NCBI GenBank assembly: GCA_934675465.1
Contig: CAKUQM010000015.1
Span: 1-41,161, forward strand
Reading direction: 5' to 3'
Source of the DNA: an uncultured Erysipelotrichaceae bacterium
Lineage (GTDB): Bacteria; Bacillota_I; Bacilli_A; Erysipelotrichales; Erysipelotrichaceae
DNA length: 41,161 nucleotides
A program made the position numbers and the translations under genes. The notes beneath the pieces were generated by a model, which saw nothing but the letters and a program-made list of their open reading frames with translations, searched no databases and was not told the DNA's origin. Positions 1 to 8,271 of this stretch are shown one piece after another (position 1 is the first letter of the stretch; each line of letters begins with the position of its first letter).

Positions 1-169
1 AATCATGGCTGCTAAGTCAGTATTAATCTTAGCTAGTGGCAAGGCTAAGGCTCCTATTATTAAGGAATTATTAACTGGTGAAGTTAAACCTAGTGTTCCA
101 GCTTCAATCTTGAAGTTCCATCCTAATTGCATTCTAATTGCTGATGAAGAAGCATTAAGTGAATTATAA
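1..169 (+). CDS. nagB: Glucosamine-6-phosphate deaminase, C-terminal end (partial)
   Basis: Only the last 56 codons lie in the window; the frame is open from base 2 to the TAA at 167-169. The enzyme converts glucosamine-6-phosphate to fructose-6-phosphate and ammonia in the cytoplasm, the last step of amino-sugar catabolism. The visible part reads ASGKAKAPIIKELL, then VPASILKFHPN and an IADEEA end, which matches the usual C-terminal NagB pattern (G-x-x-K-A, then VPASxLQxH, then a D-x-A tail). It lies 34 bases before the EIIA gene with no terminator between, so the two are probably cotranscribed. This supports an amino-sugar substrate for the PTS genes downstream. The identification is by family motif only; the catalytic region is outside the window. 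Confidence 0.85.
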   Translation, partial: IMAAKSVLILASGKAKAPIIKELLTGEVKPSVPASILKFHPNCILIADEEALSEL

Positions 170-203
170 TATAGTACAATAGATAAAGAGAGGTAATAAA
201 TAT

Positions 204-680
204 ATGGGTTTATTTGGTGGTTTATTTAAGAAAAAAGATGAAATCGTTGCGTTAGCTGATGGTAAGGTAGTTGAAACTAAATCTGTTAGCGATCCAATGT
301 TTGCGGAAGAAATGATGGGTAAGACTTTAGTGTTCAATTATGATGCTGATACAGTTACTTTACATTCTCCTGCTAGCGGTACTTTAACAGTATTGTTCCC
401 TACAGGTCATGCGTTTGGTATTACTACTGATGATGGTGTTGAACTTTTAGTTCACTGTGGTGTAGATACAGTTAGTGCTAATGGCGATGGCTTCAAACTA
501 TTGGATAAGAAGCAAGGCGATAAGGTTAATGCTGGTGATCCAATCGTTGAGGTTGATGTTAAGAAGCTTAAGGAAAAGTTTGATATGAGCACAATGCTAG
601 TTATCACAAATCCTAATGGTAAGACTTTAGAATTTGTTGGCCCTTGTGATGTAAAACTTGGCCAATCAGTTATTAAATAG
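204..680 (+). CDS. crr: PTS glucose-family EIIA component
   Basis: This 158-residue single-domain EIIA is the soluble phosphocarrier that passes phosphate from HPr to the IIB domain of glucose-family permeases. Both active-site histidines are visible: His69 in PTGHAFGI and His84 in LLVHCGVDTV, which is the phosphorylated one by family knowledge. The length is that of a free-standing Crr/IIA-Glc rather than a domain fused to a permease, and the separate IIBC gene downstream lacks its own IIA, so the two complement each other. An AGAGAGG ribosome site precedes the ATG. It follows nagB closely and ends at a strong hairpin terminator. In Firmicutes such a protein may serve several IIBC partners. 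Symbol crr is given by family; the role in regulation is not shown. Confidence 0.9.
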   Translation: MGLFGGLFKKKDEIVALADGKVVETKSVSDPMFAEEMMGKTLVFNYDADTVTLHSPASGTLTVLFPTGHAFGITTDDGVELLVHCGVDTVSANGDGFKLLDKKQGDKVNAGDPIVEVDVKKLKEKFDMSTMLVITNPNGKTLEFVGPCDVKLGQSVIK

Positions 681-704
681 TTAATTGTTTGATAATTATG
701 TGAT

Positions 705-731
705 AAATCTCCTATAAAAGGGAGATTTTTT
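705..731 (+). terminator. Rho-independent terminator after EIIA gene
   Basis: Perfect 8-bp stem AAATCTCC (705-712) with GGAGATTT (721-728), eight-base loop, and a T run continuing to 731. It closes the nagB-EIIA operon. Confidence 0.85.
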
Positions 732-736
732 ATTTA

Positions 737-750
737 TGAAAGCATTTTCA
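737..750 (+). promoter_or_regulatory. cre-like site (CcpA binding), first copy
   Basis: TGAAAGCATTTTCA fits the Firmicute cre consensus TGNAARCGNWWWCA at 13 of 14 positions; the mismatch is A for G in the central CG. It lies upstream of the PTS permease promoter, where carbon catabolite control would be expected. Sequence match only. Confidence 0.5.
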
Positions 751-825
751 TTTTCTTTTTTCAAAATTCACAAATATGTATTTTAAGCTTAAATAGTGGG
801 CTTTTTGATGATTTATAAAAATTTT

Positions 826-842
826 ATGAAAAGCGCTTTCAT
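826..842 (+). promoter_or_regulatory. cre-like palindrome upstream of PTS permease
   Basis: ATGAAAAGCGCTTTCAT is a near-perfect palindrome around GCGC about 40 bases upstream of the -10 box. It carries the AARCGNWWWCA half of the cre consensus but has one extra base in the other half. It is a likely CcpA operator, though another regulator is possible. Confidence 0.5.
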
Positions 843-879
843 AATTATGGGATTTTCTCACATAATGTGTGATGTGGCA

Positions 880-888
880 TGTTATAAT
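880..888 (+). promoter_or_regulatory. Extended -10 promoter of the PTS IIBC gene
   Basis: TGTTATAAT gives a perfect TATAAT (883-888) with the TGN extension. No good -35 box is present at 17 bases, as is common for extended -10 promoters. It predicts a start near 895 and a leader of about 100 nt before the ATG at 994. Confidence 0.6.
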
Positions 889-928
889 CGATGTGTACAA
901 AATAAAAATCATTTTTTTATTGGGTATC

Positions 929-956
929 TTCTAAATTAACGGGTGTTAATTTAGAA
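929..956 (+). repeat. Perfect 12-bp inverted repeat in the PTS leader
   Basis: TTCTAAATTAAC (929-940), loop GGGT, then GTTAATTTAGAA (945-956). In RNA this is a 12-bp hairpin with a four-base loop, 37 bases before the ATG. No T run follows, so it is not an ordinary terminator. It could be a repressor operator in DNA, or an RNA element such as an antiterminator target; the sequence alone does not decide. Confidence 0.7.
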
Positions 957-993
957 AGGGGAATTCATTTCAAAAAGAAAAGGAGGACTTGAG

Positions 994-2454
994 ATGAAAT
1001 TTTTACAAAAACTTGGTAAAGCCTTAATGTTACCAGTTGCATGTCTACCTATCTGTGGTATTTTGATGGGTCTAGGTTATGCATTATGTCCATCTACAAT
1101 GCAAGGTGGTGACGTTGTTGGCTTCCTACAAACTGTTGGTTTCTACCTAGTTAAAGCTGGTGGTGCTGTTATCGATAACATGGCTCTATTATTCGTTATC
1201 GGTGTTGGTGTTGGTATGGCTGAAGATAACGATGGTACTGCAGGTTTAGCTGCTTTAGTATCATGGTTAATGATTACTACATTACTAAGCACAGGTGCTG
1301 TTGCTAACTTAATCACTTTAGATGAAGTTTCTGAAATTGCTTTCGGCAAGATTGCTAACCCATTTATCGCTATTTTATCTGGTATTATTGGTTCATCTTG
1401 CTACAACAAATTCAAGGGTACTAAGCTTCCTGATTGGCTTGCATTCTTCTCTGGTAAGAGATGTGTTGCTATCGTTGCTGCTTGTGTATCAATCTTAGTT
1501 TCAGTTGTATTATTGTTCGTATGGCCTGTATTCTTCAAGGGTCTAGTAGGTCTTGGTCAAGGTATTGCTAAGATGAGTTATGTTGGTGCTGGTTTATATG
1601 CATTCTTCAACAGATTATTAATCCCTACTGGTTTACACCATGCATTAAATAACGTATTCTGGTTCGATACAATCGGTCTAGGTGACTTAGGTAACTTCTG
1701 GGCTGGTAAGACTTCTGCTGACGTTACTTGGGATCTTGGTATTTACATGTCAGGTTTCTTCCCTTGTATGATGTTCGGTATTCCTGGTGCTGCTCTAGCT
1801 ATTTACCAAACTGCAAAGCCTGGTAAGAAGTCAGTAGCTTTAGGTATCGTATTATCTGCTGCAATTTCTGCATTCGTTTGTGGTGTTACTGAACCATTCG
1901 AATTCGCATTCATGTTCTTATCACCAGTTCTATACGTAATCTATGCTGCATTATATGGTATCTTCACAATCATTACTTGCTACGTAGGTTTCAGAGGTGG
2001 TTTCTGCTTCTCTGCTGGTTTAACTGACTTAATCTTCTCAGCTTCATTACCTGCTGCTGCTAAGACTTGGACAATTATTCCTCTAGGTATCGCTGCATTC
2101 GTAGTATTCTACGTAGTATTCAAGTTCGCTATCGTTAAGTGGGATCTAAAGACTCCAGGTAGAGAAGATGATGATCAAGAAGCTGAAAAGTCAGCAAAAT
2201 TAGCTAACAATGACTTCACAGAAGTTGCTAAGATTATCCTTGAAGGTGTAGGCGGTAAGGAAAACGTTGAAACTGCTGGTAACTGTATCACAAGATTAAG
2301 ATTAACAGTTAAGGATAACACTTTAGTTGATGAAAAGAAAATCAAGTCAGCTGGTGTATCTGGCGTTATGCGTCCAGGCAAGAACGATGTACAAGTTGTC
2401 ATTGGTATGCAAGTACAATTCGTTGCTGATGAATTCAAGAAGTTATTAAAGTAA
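994..2454 (+). CDS. PTS glucose/N-acetylglucosamine-type IIBC permease
   Basis: A 486-residue membrane permease of the glucose family that imports and phosphorylates its sugar. Residues 1 to about 380 form the multi-span IIC domain, with FFNRLLIPTGLHHALNN and the GVTEPFEF loop typical of this family. A DLKTPGRED linker follows, then a IIB domain with the phosphorylated cysteine Cys431 in NCITRLRL. There is no IIA domain; the free EIIA at 204-680 can supply it. The IIC region resembles NagE, and nagB lies just upstream, so N-acetylglucosamine is the favoured substrate, with glucose not excluded. A strong AGGAGG site precedes the ATG. The leader holds an extended -10 promoter, cre-like sites and a perfect hairpin. 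Substrate is inferred; domain order is seen. Confidence 0.88.
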   Translation: MKFLQKLGKALMLPVACLPICGILMGLGYALCPSTMQGGDVVGFLQTVGFYLVKAGGAVIDNMALLFVIGVGVGMAEDNDGTAGLAALVSWLMITTLLSTGAVANLITLDEVSEIAFGKIANPFIAILSGIIGSSCYNKFKGTKLPDWLAFFSGKRCVAIVAACVSILVSVVLLFVWPVFFKGLVGLGQGIAKMSYVGAGLYAFFNRLLIPTGLHHALNNVFWFDTIGLGDLGNFWAGKTSADVTWDLGIYMSGFFPCMMFGIPGAALAIYQTAKPGKKSVALGIVLSAAISAFVCGVTEPFEFAFMFLSPVLYVIYAALYGIFTIITCYVGFRGGFCFSAGLTDLIFSASLPAAAKTWTIIPLGIAAFVVFYVVFKFAIVKWDLKTPGREDDDQEAEKSAKLANNDFTEVAKIILEGVGGKENVETAGNCITRLRLTVKDNTLVDEKKIKSAGVSGVMRPGKNDVQVVIGMQVQFVADEFKKLLK

Positions 2455-2482
2455 TTAAATAACTAACTAATCATTAAATTAA

Positions 2483-2510
2483 GGGCTATAGAAATATAGC
2501 TCTTTTTTTT
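2483..2510 (+). terminator. Rho-independent terminator after IIBC gene
   Basis: Stem GGGCTATA (2483-2490) with TATAGCTC (2495-2502, one G-U pair), loop GAAA, followed by eight T. Confidence 0.88.
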
Positions 2511-2587
2511 CACATAAAATCACATGAAAAATTCATTTAATACGTTTATCTTAGAAGTAAAATTAATTTTAGAAAAGAGGTTATGGT

Positions 2588-3616
2588 ATGAAAAGTGTTA
2601 TCGTTAATGGTTATCGTAGTTTTGCCAATGTTGAAAAACCTATGCCTGAAGCTGGTGGCAAGTGGGTTACTATTAAAGTAAAGAATTGTGCTATTTGTGG
2701 TTCTGATAATTCATTTTGGACTGGTTTAGCAGGTGGAGATGATTTTACCTTAGGTCATGAATTCTCAGGTTATATCGAGGATCCGGGAGAATATGATTTT
2801 AAAAAGGGTGAAAAAGTCTGTGCTGCTGAATTTAATTCTTGTGGTGAATGTGAATTCTGCAAGAATGGTCAAGAACAATTATGTGCTCAAATGATGGCTG
2901 AAAACCCAGGTGTATCTGCTCCGGGTGCATATGGGGAATATGTAAGAGTACGTGGTGACTATGTAATTAGAATGCCAGAAGATATGCCTATAATATTAGG
3001 TTCAATTTGTGAACCAGTTGCAGTTTCTTTACACGGTGTTAAGTATTTAAATATTAAAAAGGGTGAAGATGTTTTAATTACTGGTAATGGCCCAATTGGC
3101 ATTTATGCAGCTTTATGTGCAAAATTATTAGGTGCTGGTAAGGTAATTATGACTGGAAGAAGCGAATCAAGAGTAGCTTTCTGTAATAAGTTTGATTTTG
3201 TAGATAAGTGCTTAAGCGTAAAAGATTCTGATTATGAAAAGAAATTAAAGGAATTAATGCCTGTTGGCGGCTTTAAACATATTATCGACTGTGTTGGTGT
3301 AGATAATTATGATGAATTAATTTCTTTAGGAAGCAGTGGTGTAACTATTGTTGTATTAGGTATGCATGCTAGTGAAGCAAAATTCTCAACTATTCCTTTA
3401 TTCTTAAAAGAAGGTTCAATTAGAACTGGTTTATATTTCTCTTGGGAAGACTATAAACATGCTTTTGAATTGATTAAGAATAATCAAGATGCCTTCATGT
3501 CAACAATTACTTCGGTTATTCCTGCTGAAGCTGAAGATGTTCAAAAAGCTTTTGAAAAGTTGTTTACATCTGGTTCAAATGATGAATGTAAGATTGTAAT
3601 TGAACACAAAGATTAA
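2588..3616 (+). CDS. Zinc-dependent alcohol/polyol dehydrogenase (MDR family)
   Basis: A 342-residue medium-chain dehydrogenase that would oxidise a secondary alcohol or polyol with NAD(P)+. The N-terminal GroES-like domain keeps the catalytic zinc ligands Cys37 (CAICGSD) and His57-Glu58 (LGHEFSG), and four structural-zinc cysteines at 85, 88, 91 and 99. The Rossmann motif is ITGNGPIGIYAA near residue 165. Length and motifs fit sorbitol, L-iditol or galactitol-1-phosphate dehydrogenases, but the substrate cannot be read from sequence. It stands alone between two terminators, next to PTS genes, so a sugar-alcohol role is plausible. AGAGG lies just before the ATG at 2588. Confidence 0.85.
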   Translation: MKSVIVNGYRSFANVEKPMPEAGGKWVTIKVKNCAICGSDNSFWTGLAGGDDFTLGHEFSGYIEDPGEYDFKKGEKVCAAEFNSCGECEFCKNGQEQLCAQMMAENPGVSAPGAYGEYVRVRGDYVIRMPEDMPIILGSICEPVAVSLHGVKYLNIKKGEDVLITGNGPIGIYAALCAKLLGAGKVIMTGRSESRVAFCNKFDFVDKCLSVKDSDYEKKLKELMPVGGFKHIIDCVGVDNYDELISLGSSGVTIVVLGMHASEAKFSTIPLFLKEGSIRTGLYFSWEDYKHAFELIKNNQDAFMSTITSVIPAEAEDVQKAFEKLFTSGSNDECKIVIEHKD

Positions 3617-3621
3617 AATAT

Positions 3622-3645
3622 AAGGTATCGCAACTGCGATACCTT
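3622..3645. terminator. Bidirectional terminator between convergent genes
   Basis: Perfect 11-bp inverted repeat AAGGTATCGCA (3622-3632) and TGCGATACCTT (3635-3645) with A/T-rich flanks on both sides. It serves the dehydrogenase (plus) and the nucleoside kinase (minus), whose stop codon lies inside it. Confidence 0.85.
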
Positions 3646-5305
3646 ATTTAACTAATATAGATCCACCAATGAATTCTCTAATGATTGAATTATTTACAAT
3701 TTGATCATCATCTTCAATAGAATCGATAAATCTTAAGAAAGATAACATTCTTTGAGCCTCCCCATATTCAGGCTCATCTCTGGTTACTTCCTTAAATAAG
3801 CTTTCTGCATATTTCTTTAATACTGATAGTTCATAGATACAGTTTGAATTAAAGAAGACATCTGCTTGATTGGTATTTGGGAAGATATTCTTCTCTTCTC
3901 CTTCTCTTACCTTAGGCCATTCATTAAGTGCTTGTTTAATTGTTCTGCCTCTAAATTGATGGTCTCTTACGATTCTTCTAAGCATTCTAGCATCAGTGGT
4001 TGATATTTTATTATGAGAATCAATACCAACTGGAGTAAGAGGTGAGATATAAATCTTGTATTTATCTTTATCATCAATTCCTTGTGTAAGAATTGGATTT
4101 AGAGTATGGATACCTTCAATGACAATGACTTGATCTTTAGCTAATTTGGTTTTTCTTTTTCCAAATATCTTGGTGTTATTGATAAAGTCATAAGTTGGTA
4201 GGTCTACTTCTTTACCTGATAACAAGTCCTTTAGATTAGATAAGAACAAGTCTGTATCTACTGCTTTGATTGATTCCAAATCTAATTCACCATTCTCATC
4301 AACTGGTTTTTCATTTAGTTCTACAAAATAATCATCAGTACCTAAATATAAAGGTTTAATACCTAATACTCTTAATTGAATAATTAATCTATTGGCAAAT
4401 GTTGTCTTACCACTACTACTAGGACCACATATTAAGACTACATGAGCTTTTCTCTTGTTTATTTCATCAGCTATTTGAGCAATTCTTTTTTCATGTAAAG
4501 CTTCTTGCATAAGGAAGATATCCTTAGTCTCGTTATTAATTATCTTTTTATTTAAGTCACTACAATAATTAATACCCATTAGCTTACCCCAATGAGTTGC
4601 TTCCTTGAATGCTTCATACAACAATACTTGGTCACTATATTCAGGAATTGATAGTGGATCACTAGGGTGTGGATATCTTAAGAGTACTGCATTCTTATAA
4701 TATCTTAGTTCAAACAGGCTTAAGAAAGATGTTGATGGTACCATTAGACCATAGAAAATATCAATTTCATCATCTAATGAATAGATTTCAACATCGCCAA
4801 TATTAGTAATTGATGAAAGTAAGTCATAAGTGTCTTGTAGCTTATGAGTCTTGGTTAATTCCATTGCCTTTTCCTTGGACATATATTCTTTCTTAATAGG
4901 AAGATCTAAGGCAACTAATTGACGCATTCTATTTTCTATCTCAGCTACTTGTTTCTCATTTACATCAACTTTAATATCGGTATATAAGCCTTTGTTTAAA
5001 GAATTGTTGATAGACACCTTAACATTTTTACCTAAGACATCATGTACTGCCTTGATGTATAAAAGTACTAAGCTATTTTGATAGATTAGCCAAGTAGCTT
5101 GGTTTTTAATGTCTAATAGTTCAACCTTAGAATCGTGATTAAGTTTATGGTTTAATGCACGATACATATTATCAACTTTACATGCATAAACAGGATATGT
5201 TAATTTACTTCTATAGTTAGGTAGAAGCTCTAGCATACTTGTATTTTCATTGACACTTACTGTATCAAGGATTTCTTTTCCGTAATAAATTTCAATTTTA
5301 ATCAT
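3644..5305 (-). CDS. Nucleoside (uridine) kinase with N-terminal TGS domain
   Basis: A 553-residue protein. Residues 1-65 form a TGS-like domain, residues 70-280 resemble the second N-terminal region of threonyl-tRNA synthetase, and a phosphoribulokinase/uridine-kinase domain starts near 285 with the P-loop GPSSSGKTTF (294-303) and a later IVIEGIHTLN strand. This three-part arrangement is known in Clostridia and relatives as a nucleoside kinase, expected to phosphorylate uridine or cytidine using a nucleoside triphosphate in the cytosol. What the TGS part does is not established. The ATG is preceded by AGAGG on the minus strand. The gene is monocistronic, divergent from the Mn-riboswitch transcript and convergent with the dehydrogenase. 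Confidence 0.85.
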   Translation of the reverse strand: MIKIEIYYGKEILDTVSVNENTSMLELLPNYRSKLTYPVYACKVDNMYRALNHKLNHDSKVELLDIKNQATWLIYQNSLVLLYIKAVHDVLGKNVKVSINNSLNKGLYTDIKVDVNEKQVAEIENRMRQLVALDLPIKKEYMSKEKAMELTKTHKLQDTYDLLSSITNIGDVEIYSLDDEIDIFYGLMVPSTSFLSLFELRYYKNAVLLRYPHPSDPLSIPEYSDQVLLYEAFKEATHWGKLMGINYCSDLNKKIINNETKDIFLMQEALHEKRIAQIADEINKRKAHVVLICGPSSSGKTTFANRLIIQLRVLGIKPLYLGTDDYFVELNEKPVDENGELDLESIKAVDTDLFLSNLKDLLSGKEVDLPTYDFINNTKIFGKRKTKLAKDQVIVIEGIHTLNPILTQGIDDKDKYKIYISPLTPVGIDSHNKISTTDARMLRRIVRDHQFRGRTIKQALNEWPKVREGEEKNIFPNTNQADVFFNSNCIYELSVLKKYAESLFKEVTRDEPEYGEAQRMLSFLRFIDSIEDDDQIVNNSIIREFIGGSILVK

Positions 5306-5338
5306 CTTCGTACCTCTTTATTATTTTAGCAAATAAGA

Positions 5339-5344
5339 TATAAT
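5339..5344 (+). promoter_or_regulatory. -10 box upstream of the Mn riboswitch
   Basis: Perfect TATAAT, 8 bases before the aptamer begins. The -35 region is weak (TTTATT-like at 16 bases). It places transcription start at the edge of the riboswitch. Confidence 0.5.
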
Positions 5345-5351
5345 ATTGAAT

Positions 5352-5490
5352 ATCCATTGGGGAGTAGCTATGGCTTGTCCATCTATTGTCGTCAAATCGT
5401 TGAGGTATTCAGCCGGCAATAGACAACATATAAATAGTTGATGCAAGACCTTTGGTAGATGAAGGTCTACTGAAGGCCTTATTTTTTAGG
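5352..5490 (+). promoter_or_regulatory. yybP-ykoY (manganese) riboswitch
   Basis: The leader holds the conserved parts of the yybP-ykoY aptamer in order: TTGGGGAGTAGC (5357-5368), GTCGTCAAATCGTTGAGG, the CAGCCGGC segment and ATGCAAGACCTTTGG. These match the Lactococcus lactis Mn2+-sensing example nearly base for base at the metal-binding loops. An expression platform follows, with a hairpin AAGGTC/GGCCTT and a T run just before the AGGAGG of the ATPase gene. AAGGTC can also pair with AGACCTT of the aptamer's 3' strand, so the structures compete. By family knowledge it binds Mn2+ and controls Mn homeostasis genes. Confidence 0.93.
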
Positions 5491-5497
5491 AGGAAAT

Positions 5498-8182
5498 ATG
5501 AATTTTTATCAGAAAAGTTGCGATGAAGTTATCAAAGAACTTAAGACTACTAAAGATGGTTTAAGTGTTCAAGAAGCTAATAAGCGTCTAAGTGAAAATG
5601 GTAAGAACAAACTACAGGAAAAAGAGGGTGATCCACTTTGGAAGAAGTTCTTAGCGCAATTAAATGACCCAATGATCATTATCTTGATTGTTGCGGCTGT
5701 TATCTCAGCTTTCACTTCTGCTTATGAGGCTAAGATTGATGGCACGACTTTCTTTCCAACTGATACTTTGATTATTATGATTGTTGTTTTAATCAATGCG
5801 ATTCTTGGTGTTTTACAAGAATCTAAGGCTGAAAAGGCTATTGATGCCCTACAAAAGATGTCTCAAGCTACATGTAAGGTGTTAAGAGATGGCAAGATTA
5901 CACATATCAGTACTGAAGATGTAGTTGTTGGTGATGTGATGGTGCTTGAAGCAGGTGATGCGATTCCTGCTGATGGCCGTTTGATTGAAAGTGCTACTTT
6001 AACAGTTGAAGAATCTTCTTTAACAGGTGAAAGTATTCCGGTTAAGAAGATTATTGATACTTTAAATTTAACTGAAACAAAGGTTGCCTTAGGTGATAGA
6101 AGTAATATGGTTTATACAGGTAGTAGTATTGTCTATGGTCGTGGTAAGGCTATTGTGACTGCTACTGGTATGGATACTGAAATTGGTAAAATTGCTGATG
6201 CGATTGCCAATGCGAGTGAGACAAAGACTCCTTTACAAATTAAGTTAGCTGAATTATCTAAGATTTTAACTAAGTTAGTGCTTGGTATTTGTGTCTTCAT
6301 CTTTGCCTTCTCTTTGTTTATGCATAGAGAAATCTTGGCAAGTGGTGATACTGTGGCAATTTTCTCTGAAGTAATCAATGTCTTTATGGTTGCAGTATCT
6401 TTAGCTGTTGCGGCAATTCCTGAAGGCTTGGCTGCTGTAGTTACTATTGTATTATCAATCGGTGTAACTAAGATGAGTGAAAAGAATGCTATTATTAGAA
6501 AGCTGACTGCAGTTGAAACATTGGGCTGTGCTCAAATCATCTGTTCTGATAAGACTGGTACTCTTACTCAAAACAAGATGACTGTTGTTGAACATTTTGG
6601 TGATGAAAAGTGGCTTGCAGAGGGCATGAGCTTATGTAACGATGCAAGTGTTAATGATGATAATGAAGTAATTGGTGAACCAACTGAAGCGGCTCTTGTG
6701 GCTTATGGTTTGAAATTAGGTTTAAACCAAAATGAATTATTAGAGAAGTTACCAAGAGTTAGTGAAGTCCCTTTTGATTCATCTAGAAAGATGATGACTA
6801 CTATTCACAAGACTGACAAGGGCTTCTTACAATTTACTAAGGGTGCTCCTGATGTATTACTAGAGAGATGTGATCGTATCTTAGCTGATGGTAAGGTTGT
6901 AAAGCTTGATGCTAAGATGAAGGAAGAAGTTAAGAAGGCTAATAAGGAAATGGCTCATAAGGCTCTAAGAGTCTTAGCTCTTGCTTATGTTGAGCATGAT
7001 GATATGCCAAAGGAAGTTTCTTCTATTGCGATTGAAAAGGATATGATCTTTGTTGGTTTAACTGGTATGATTGACCCAGTTCGTCCTGAAGTTATTCCTG
7101 CTATTAAAGAGGCTAAGAAGGCTGGCACAATTCCAGTTATGATTACAGGTGACCACTTAGATACAGCTGTAGCTATTGCAAAACAAATTGGTATTTGTGA
7201 TGATGAATCTGAAGCTATTACAGGTCTAGAATTAGATGCCTTGAGTGAAGAAGAATTTGATCAAAGAGTAAGTCACTTGCGTGTATATGCAAGAGTACAA
7301 CCTGAGCATAAGACTCGTATTGTTAAGGCTTGGCAAAAACAAGGCAAGGTTGTTTCAATGAGTGGTGACGGTGTTAATGATGCACCTAGTATTAAGAATG
7401 CTGATATCGGTGTTGGCATGGGTATTACTGGTACTGATGTTACTAAGAATGTTGCGGATATGGTGTTGGCAGATGATAACTTTGCGACAATCGTTTCTGC
7501 AATTGAAGAGGGTAGAAGAATCTATGACAATATTAGAAAAGCTATTCAATTCTTACTTGGTAGTAATTTAGCTGAAGTATTGAGTATCTTTATTGCGACT
7601 CTATTGTCGTTTACAATTCTAAGAGCTCCACACTTGTTGTTTATTAATCTTGTTACTGACTGTTTCCCAGCCCTAGCACTAGGTGTTGAAAAGGCTGAAA
7701 AGGACATCATGGATAGAAGTCCTCGTAGTAAACAAGATGGTATTTTTGCGGGTGGTTTAGGTATCGATGCCTTATATCAAGGTGCTCTAGTTACTATCTT
7801 AACTCTAGCTGCTTTCTTTATTGGCGAAAGATTAGAATCAGGATATTGGGCATTTATGCATATCGCTGATTGTGAAGAAGGTATTACAATGGCTTTCTTA
7901 ACGATGAGTATGTGTGAAATTTTCCATTCATTTAATATGAGAAGCCAAAGAGGTTCTGTTATTAAGATGTCATTAGAAGGTAATCATAACAAGATGTTGA
8001 CTCTTAGTATGATCGCGTCTTTGATTCTTACGACATGTGTAATTGAAATTCCTTTCTTGGCTAATGCGTTTGGCTTTACTCCTATTGGTATAGAAGAATA
8101 TGCAATTTCTCTTGCCTTAGCTGTTTCAATTATTCCTTTAGTTGAACTTGTTAAGTATTTCCAAAGAAAGAAAAATGTTTAA
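5498..8182 (+). CDS. P-type cation ATPase, Ca2+-ATPase family, likely Mn2+ exporter
   Basis: An 894-residue P2-type ATPase. It has an N-terminal cation-ATPase domain, the TGES actuator loop (SSLTGESIPVKK), the PEGL motif of transmembrane helix 4 (AAIPEGLAA), the phosphorylated Asp351 in CSDKTGTLTQ, the KGAPD nucleotide-binding loop and the hinge SGDGVNDAPS. About ten membrane spans fit the family. Relatives are annotated as calcium pumps. Here the yybP-ykoY riboswitch directly upstream argues for Mn2+, as for the Lactococcus YoaB pump that has the same leader. Start chosen at the ATG eight bases after AGGAGG. It is a single-gene transcript closed by a terminator. Function as an ATPase is firm; the metal is inferred from the riboswitch. 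Confidence 0.9.
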   Translation: MNFYQKSCDEVIKELKTTKDGLSVQEANKRLSENGKNKLQEKEGDPLWKKFLAQLNDPMIIILIVAAVISAFTSAYEAKIDGTTFFPTDTLIIMIVVLINAILGVLQESKAEKAIDALQKMSQATCKVLRDGKITHISTEDVVVGDVMVLEAGDAIPADGRLIESATLTVEESSLTGESIPVKKIIDTLNLTETKVALGDRSNMVYTGSSIVYGRGKAIVTATGMDTEIGKIADAIANASETKTPLQIKLAELSKILTKLVLGICVFIFAFSLFMHREILASGDTVAIFSEVINVFMVAVSLAVAAIPEGLAAVVTIVLSIGVTKMSEKNAIIRKLTAVETLGCAQIICSDKTGTLTQNKMTVVEHFGDEKWLAEGMSLCNDASVNDDNEVIGEPTEAALVAYGLKLGLNQNELLEKLPRVSEVPFDSSRKMMTTIHKTDKGFLQFTKGAPDVLLERCDRILADGKVVKLDAKMKEEVKKANKEMAHKALRVLALAYVEHDDMPKEVSSIAIEKDMIFVGLTGMIDPVRPEVIPAIKEAKKAGTIPVMITGDHLDTAVAIAKQIGICDDESEAITGLELDALSEEEFDQRVSHLRVYARVQPEHKTRIVKAWQKQGKVVSMSGDGVNDAPSIKNADIGVGMGITGTDVTKNVADMVLADDNFATIVSAIEEGRRIYDNIRKAIQFLLGSNLAEVLSIFIATLLSFTILRAPHLLFINLVTDCFPALALGVEKAEKDIMDRSPRSKQDGIFAGGLGIDALYQGALVTILTLAAFFIGERLESGYWAFMHIADCEEGITMAFLTMSMCEIFHSFNMRSQRGSVIKMSLEGNHNKMLTLSMIASLILTTCVIEIPFLANAFGFTPIGIEEYAISLALAVSIIPLVELVKYFQRKKNV

Positions 8183-8205
8183 GAGCGAAATAATCGCTCT
8201 TTTTT
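8182..8205 (+). terminator. Rho-independent terminator after the ATPase gene
   Basis: Stem AGAGCGA (8182-8188) and TCGCTCT (8194-8200), five-base loop, then five T. The stem begins on the last base of the stop codon. Confidence 0.88.
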
Positions 8206-8215
8206 GAAAAAAGTG

Positions 8216-8246
8216 TTGACCTTCTACTTAGTATAAGGAATATGCT
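8216..8246 (+). promoter_or_regulatory. MerR-type promoter with 19-bp spacer
   Basis: TTGACC (8216-8221) and TATGCT (8241-8246) are separated by 19 bases, the long spacer typical of MerR-controlled promoters. A CCTT...AAGG dyad lies in the spacer. It suggests that the MerR protein downstream activates its own promoter. Confidence 0.6.
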
Positions 8247-8271
8247 TAGCTTGTAAATGGAGGTGTTTTTT

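Noticed and set aside
1143..2438. Antisense open frames inside the IIBC gene
   Set aside because: They mirror the codon pattern of the permease, have no ribosome sites and resemble no family.
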